Of a stretch of DNA of 64,000 bases, positions 61,853 through 64,000 are shown in pieces. Position 1 is the stretch's first letter. Every line of letters begins with the position of its first letter. The notes below the pieces were generated by a model. That model worked only from the letters and a program-made list of their open reading frames with translations. It had not been told where the DNA came from and did no database searches. Source of the stretch: Coriaria nepalensis (taxonomy: Eukaryota > Streptophyta > Magnoliopsida > Cucurbitales > Coriariaceae); assembly GCA_027186245.1 (NCBI GenBank), contig CP114484.1:11108001-11172000 (forward strand). Reading direction: 5' to 3'. The position numbers and the translations under genes were made by a program.

Positions 61853-64000
61853 CGTCTCGGACAAATAATGGATCTTTTTTTTCTTTCCTCTTTTTTATGG
61901 CACGATCGAGTTCCTTAATTTTGTTTTTCAGACAAAACAAGTGTTAATTTATTTTAAGAATAAACTAAGCTAATTACTTAGATACATTACACGTTCTAAC
62001 TATTTTCTATTAGTTTTTCTTGTTTCTTTTTTATTTCTTAGCCAATGATTTGACAACAACTTAATTATGAGTTATATATTACAATATTGTAAGTTTGTAA
62101 GAACAAATTTTCGTATTTTAATATGAATTATTGACTTATATAATTATAAATAATATATTTTAATATTACACATAACCATACCTCATACACGAATTTGTAT
62201 GAAGGAAGCTCCACTCCCTTTTTAGATGAACTTATAGAGAGAAAAAAAGAGGAAGAATCCGGTGTCTGTTTTTTGTTACATAAATTTATTGTATTACGAG
62301 AATAATAAGAGTTGGGGTGGAGCCAAACAGTCGCTTTTGCAGATGGACAGGCACGCCTGTGGAGCCCACTAAAATTGACTGAATGTTACACTTTACGACA
62401 AGAACTGCCAGATGGTCACGACTCATTCGTGGCATTTGAAAGCTACAGGCAACATGGCACACGTGGTGCTGCCACCTGTACTCAGTCTTTGCCACGTGTT
62501 GTTAATTTGCATATACAGCCGCGTAAAATTAAATTAGTTCAAATGGAGTCGGATAAAGTTTTCAACTCTGACTCTAATTATATTCTAACGCTTTAATTTA
62601 ATATATATATATATATTTATTCAACCCAGAAGAGTGAATCGAGTGTCACCGTTATATATTTGAAGAGTTCCCGATCGTTCTTTGCATTGAAATCAAGCAT
62701 TAATTAGGGTTTATATATATCATGCATGTTAGCATATATGATTTATGAGGGAAAGACGTGCATGCTACGCCTCCATGCACGTGATAATGCACTTTCACGT
62801 ACTGTTCAGGAAGTTTTTGTGAGATACCAGATGCGCTGGAGACATAGATTAGAATCAAACAAATTTTAGTGATAAAAATAACTAATAAGAAACTCACCCA
62901 TATAAATTATAAATTACAATACGTAAAGAAATGTAAATAGATTGCCTGGGTTAGTAAGATTTAGAGCTAGCTATCAATTTCCTGCTTGTACAGCAAAATG
63001 AATGACATCAGAAACATTATTATACAGAATCTAGAGACACCAACCTAGGAACCAGTACCGTCCTACCTAGTTCCTGACTCATCAACAAAAAAAAAAAAAA
63101 TTTAGATATTGTGATCATTTTTGTAATCAATTTAGTATGCGTTTTGACACTTGAGGTAGATGCACGGTGAGTAACACCAGTTCCTTCTGGTTACTAGGTA
63201 GAACCATTTTTAACAACACAGATTATAGCGAACTTGAATTACTCAGTGTGTCATAGATATAGGAATACGACACTGGTCACTGTGCTAGCTTAGGTAAAGT
63301 AGCTCTTTCACAGACCCAGAAGCCTAGACATTGGGTACACTATTTTTATTACTACTACTACTACCAGTCTACCACTATATGTCTAAGAAGCTACAAGTCG
63401 TTGGATTTTGGATTGGTCTGGTCATTGGACACGGCTAAGAACTTGGGTATGGTTTGATATGCGGTCAAGTTCTTACCTCAGCCGCCCTTTCCCTCTGCTC
63501 CAACGATACTTGAGTCTTGACAAGCCAGCCAAACTAACTTAAGCCTAAAAGCCTATCGTCTGCCCAGTACGGCTCCGAGCCACTGACCTGTCTCTCTCTC
63601 TCTCTCTAGCCTCTCTCATTTGCTTAAATTCTCTAGCTTTCGAAACTACAGATAGAAGGTCATATCTTATTGTTATTACACCATTTCGAGAAATATTGAA
63701 AATCAACCTAGCCGTGTCACCTCCACCTGCATGATATACTGATATTCAGTATCGTTCAATAAAATTATTCAGGATTTAATTGTTTTTTTTTAATAAATGG
63801 GACGGTCAGGTCGGTCTGTCGGTCCGTACTGGTGCGGGTTGGGGGGTTAGTGTGTTGATGAGAGACTGATTGGACGATCAAGATCGTGCTCATGGGCTTG
63901 TGGAGGTTGGGCTCTGTTTGGCCACCTATCTATCTATCAAACAGTTGGTACGTTGGGCATCTTTGCTATATTTGTCAGAAGTCTTATAACTCTTTGCGTC
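61853..64000. other. Gene-poor DNA to the right edge
   Basis: No gene is supported. The DNA is AT-rich with a TA repeat at about 62602-62616, a CT repeat at about 63592-63609 and a poly-A run at about 63087-63100. The frame at 62312-62596 overlaps G-box sites and is probably noncoding. The last kilobase is less AT-rich and may be the flank of a gene beyond the window. Confidence 0.45.
62460..62783. promoter_or_regulatory. Cluster of G-box and RY-type motifs
   Basis: Perfect G-boxes (CACGTG) occur at 62460-62465, 62493-62498 and 62778-62783. RY motifs (CATGCATG at 62721-62728; CATGCA at 62774-62779, overlapping the third G-box) lie nearby. A 9-base inverted repeat (ACGTGCATG at 62756-62764 and CATGCACGT at 62774-62782) surrounds a 9-base loop. 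G-box plus RY combinations are typical of abscisic-acid and seed-type promoters. No gene start follows within the window, so the target is unknown. Confidence 0.4.

Overview
The window is plant nuclear DNA, almost certainly from a eudicot. It has AT-rich intergenic DNA, many short GT-AG introns, plant-only protein families (UGT74-type glycosyltransferase, berberine-bridge-like enzyme, DUF1644, MEKK1-type kinase, MORN-domain PIP5K, Mei2-type RRM protein), a plastid ribosomal protein with a transit peptide, and decayed Ty3/gypsy retrotransposons. The species cannot be named from the sequence. I rebuilt gene models by hand from splice sites, reading frame and family conservation; every spliced model given below keeps one open frame from start to stop.

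Layout. 1-1208: possible tail of an upstream gene, then the promoter of a GT31 galactosyltransferase (1209-4030, +). 4031-6600: AT-rich intergenic DNA with a small G-box/ACGT cluster. About 6400-9050: a badly decayed chromovirus-type Ty3/gypsy element. 9219-9794 (+): an intronless plant-specific gene of unknown role. 10370-12022 (+): a berberine-bridge-like FAD oxidase. 12389-15840 (-): a MYST histone acetyltransferase (HAM1/HAM2 type), sharing a short divergent promoter with a TMEM50-like membrane protein gene (16168-18490, +). 19631-23177 (-): a vasculin-like nuclear protein with a long leader region up to about 24.4 kb. 26408-29938 (+): an MEKK1-type MAP kinase kinase kinase. 31954-32937 (+): a DUF1644 zinc-finger protein. 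34829-35092 (+): a small EF-hand-like protein. 35945-37654 (+): a UGT74-type glycosyltransferase. 37964-39094 (+): plastid ribosomal protein S13. 39547-40306: a candidate non-autonomous hAT element. 41954-43820 (-): a Mei2 C-terminal-RRM-only (MCT-like) protein. 43.8-55.0 kb: a gene-poor stretch with AT-rich tandem repeats, microsatellites and a gypsy gag remnant (about 51.39-53.11 kb). 55016-58304 (-): a MORN-domain phosphatidylinositol-4-phosphate 5-kinase. 58.3-64.0 kb: gene-poor, with a 166-168-bp direct duplication and a cluster of G-box/RY-type sites.

The genes do not form a pathway or a biosynthetic cluster. The BBE-like oxidase and the UGT could both act in specialised metabolism, but they lie about 24 kb apart with unrelated housekeeping genes between them. 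I found no convincing undescribed system. The most useful leads are the compact HAM/TMEM50 divergent promoter, a tandem splice acceptor in the HAM gene, the two uncharacterised small proteins, the candidate hAT element, and the decayed retrotransposon sitting against the promoter of the 9.2-kb gene.
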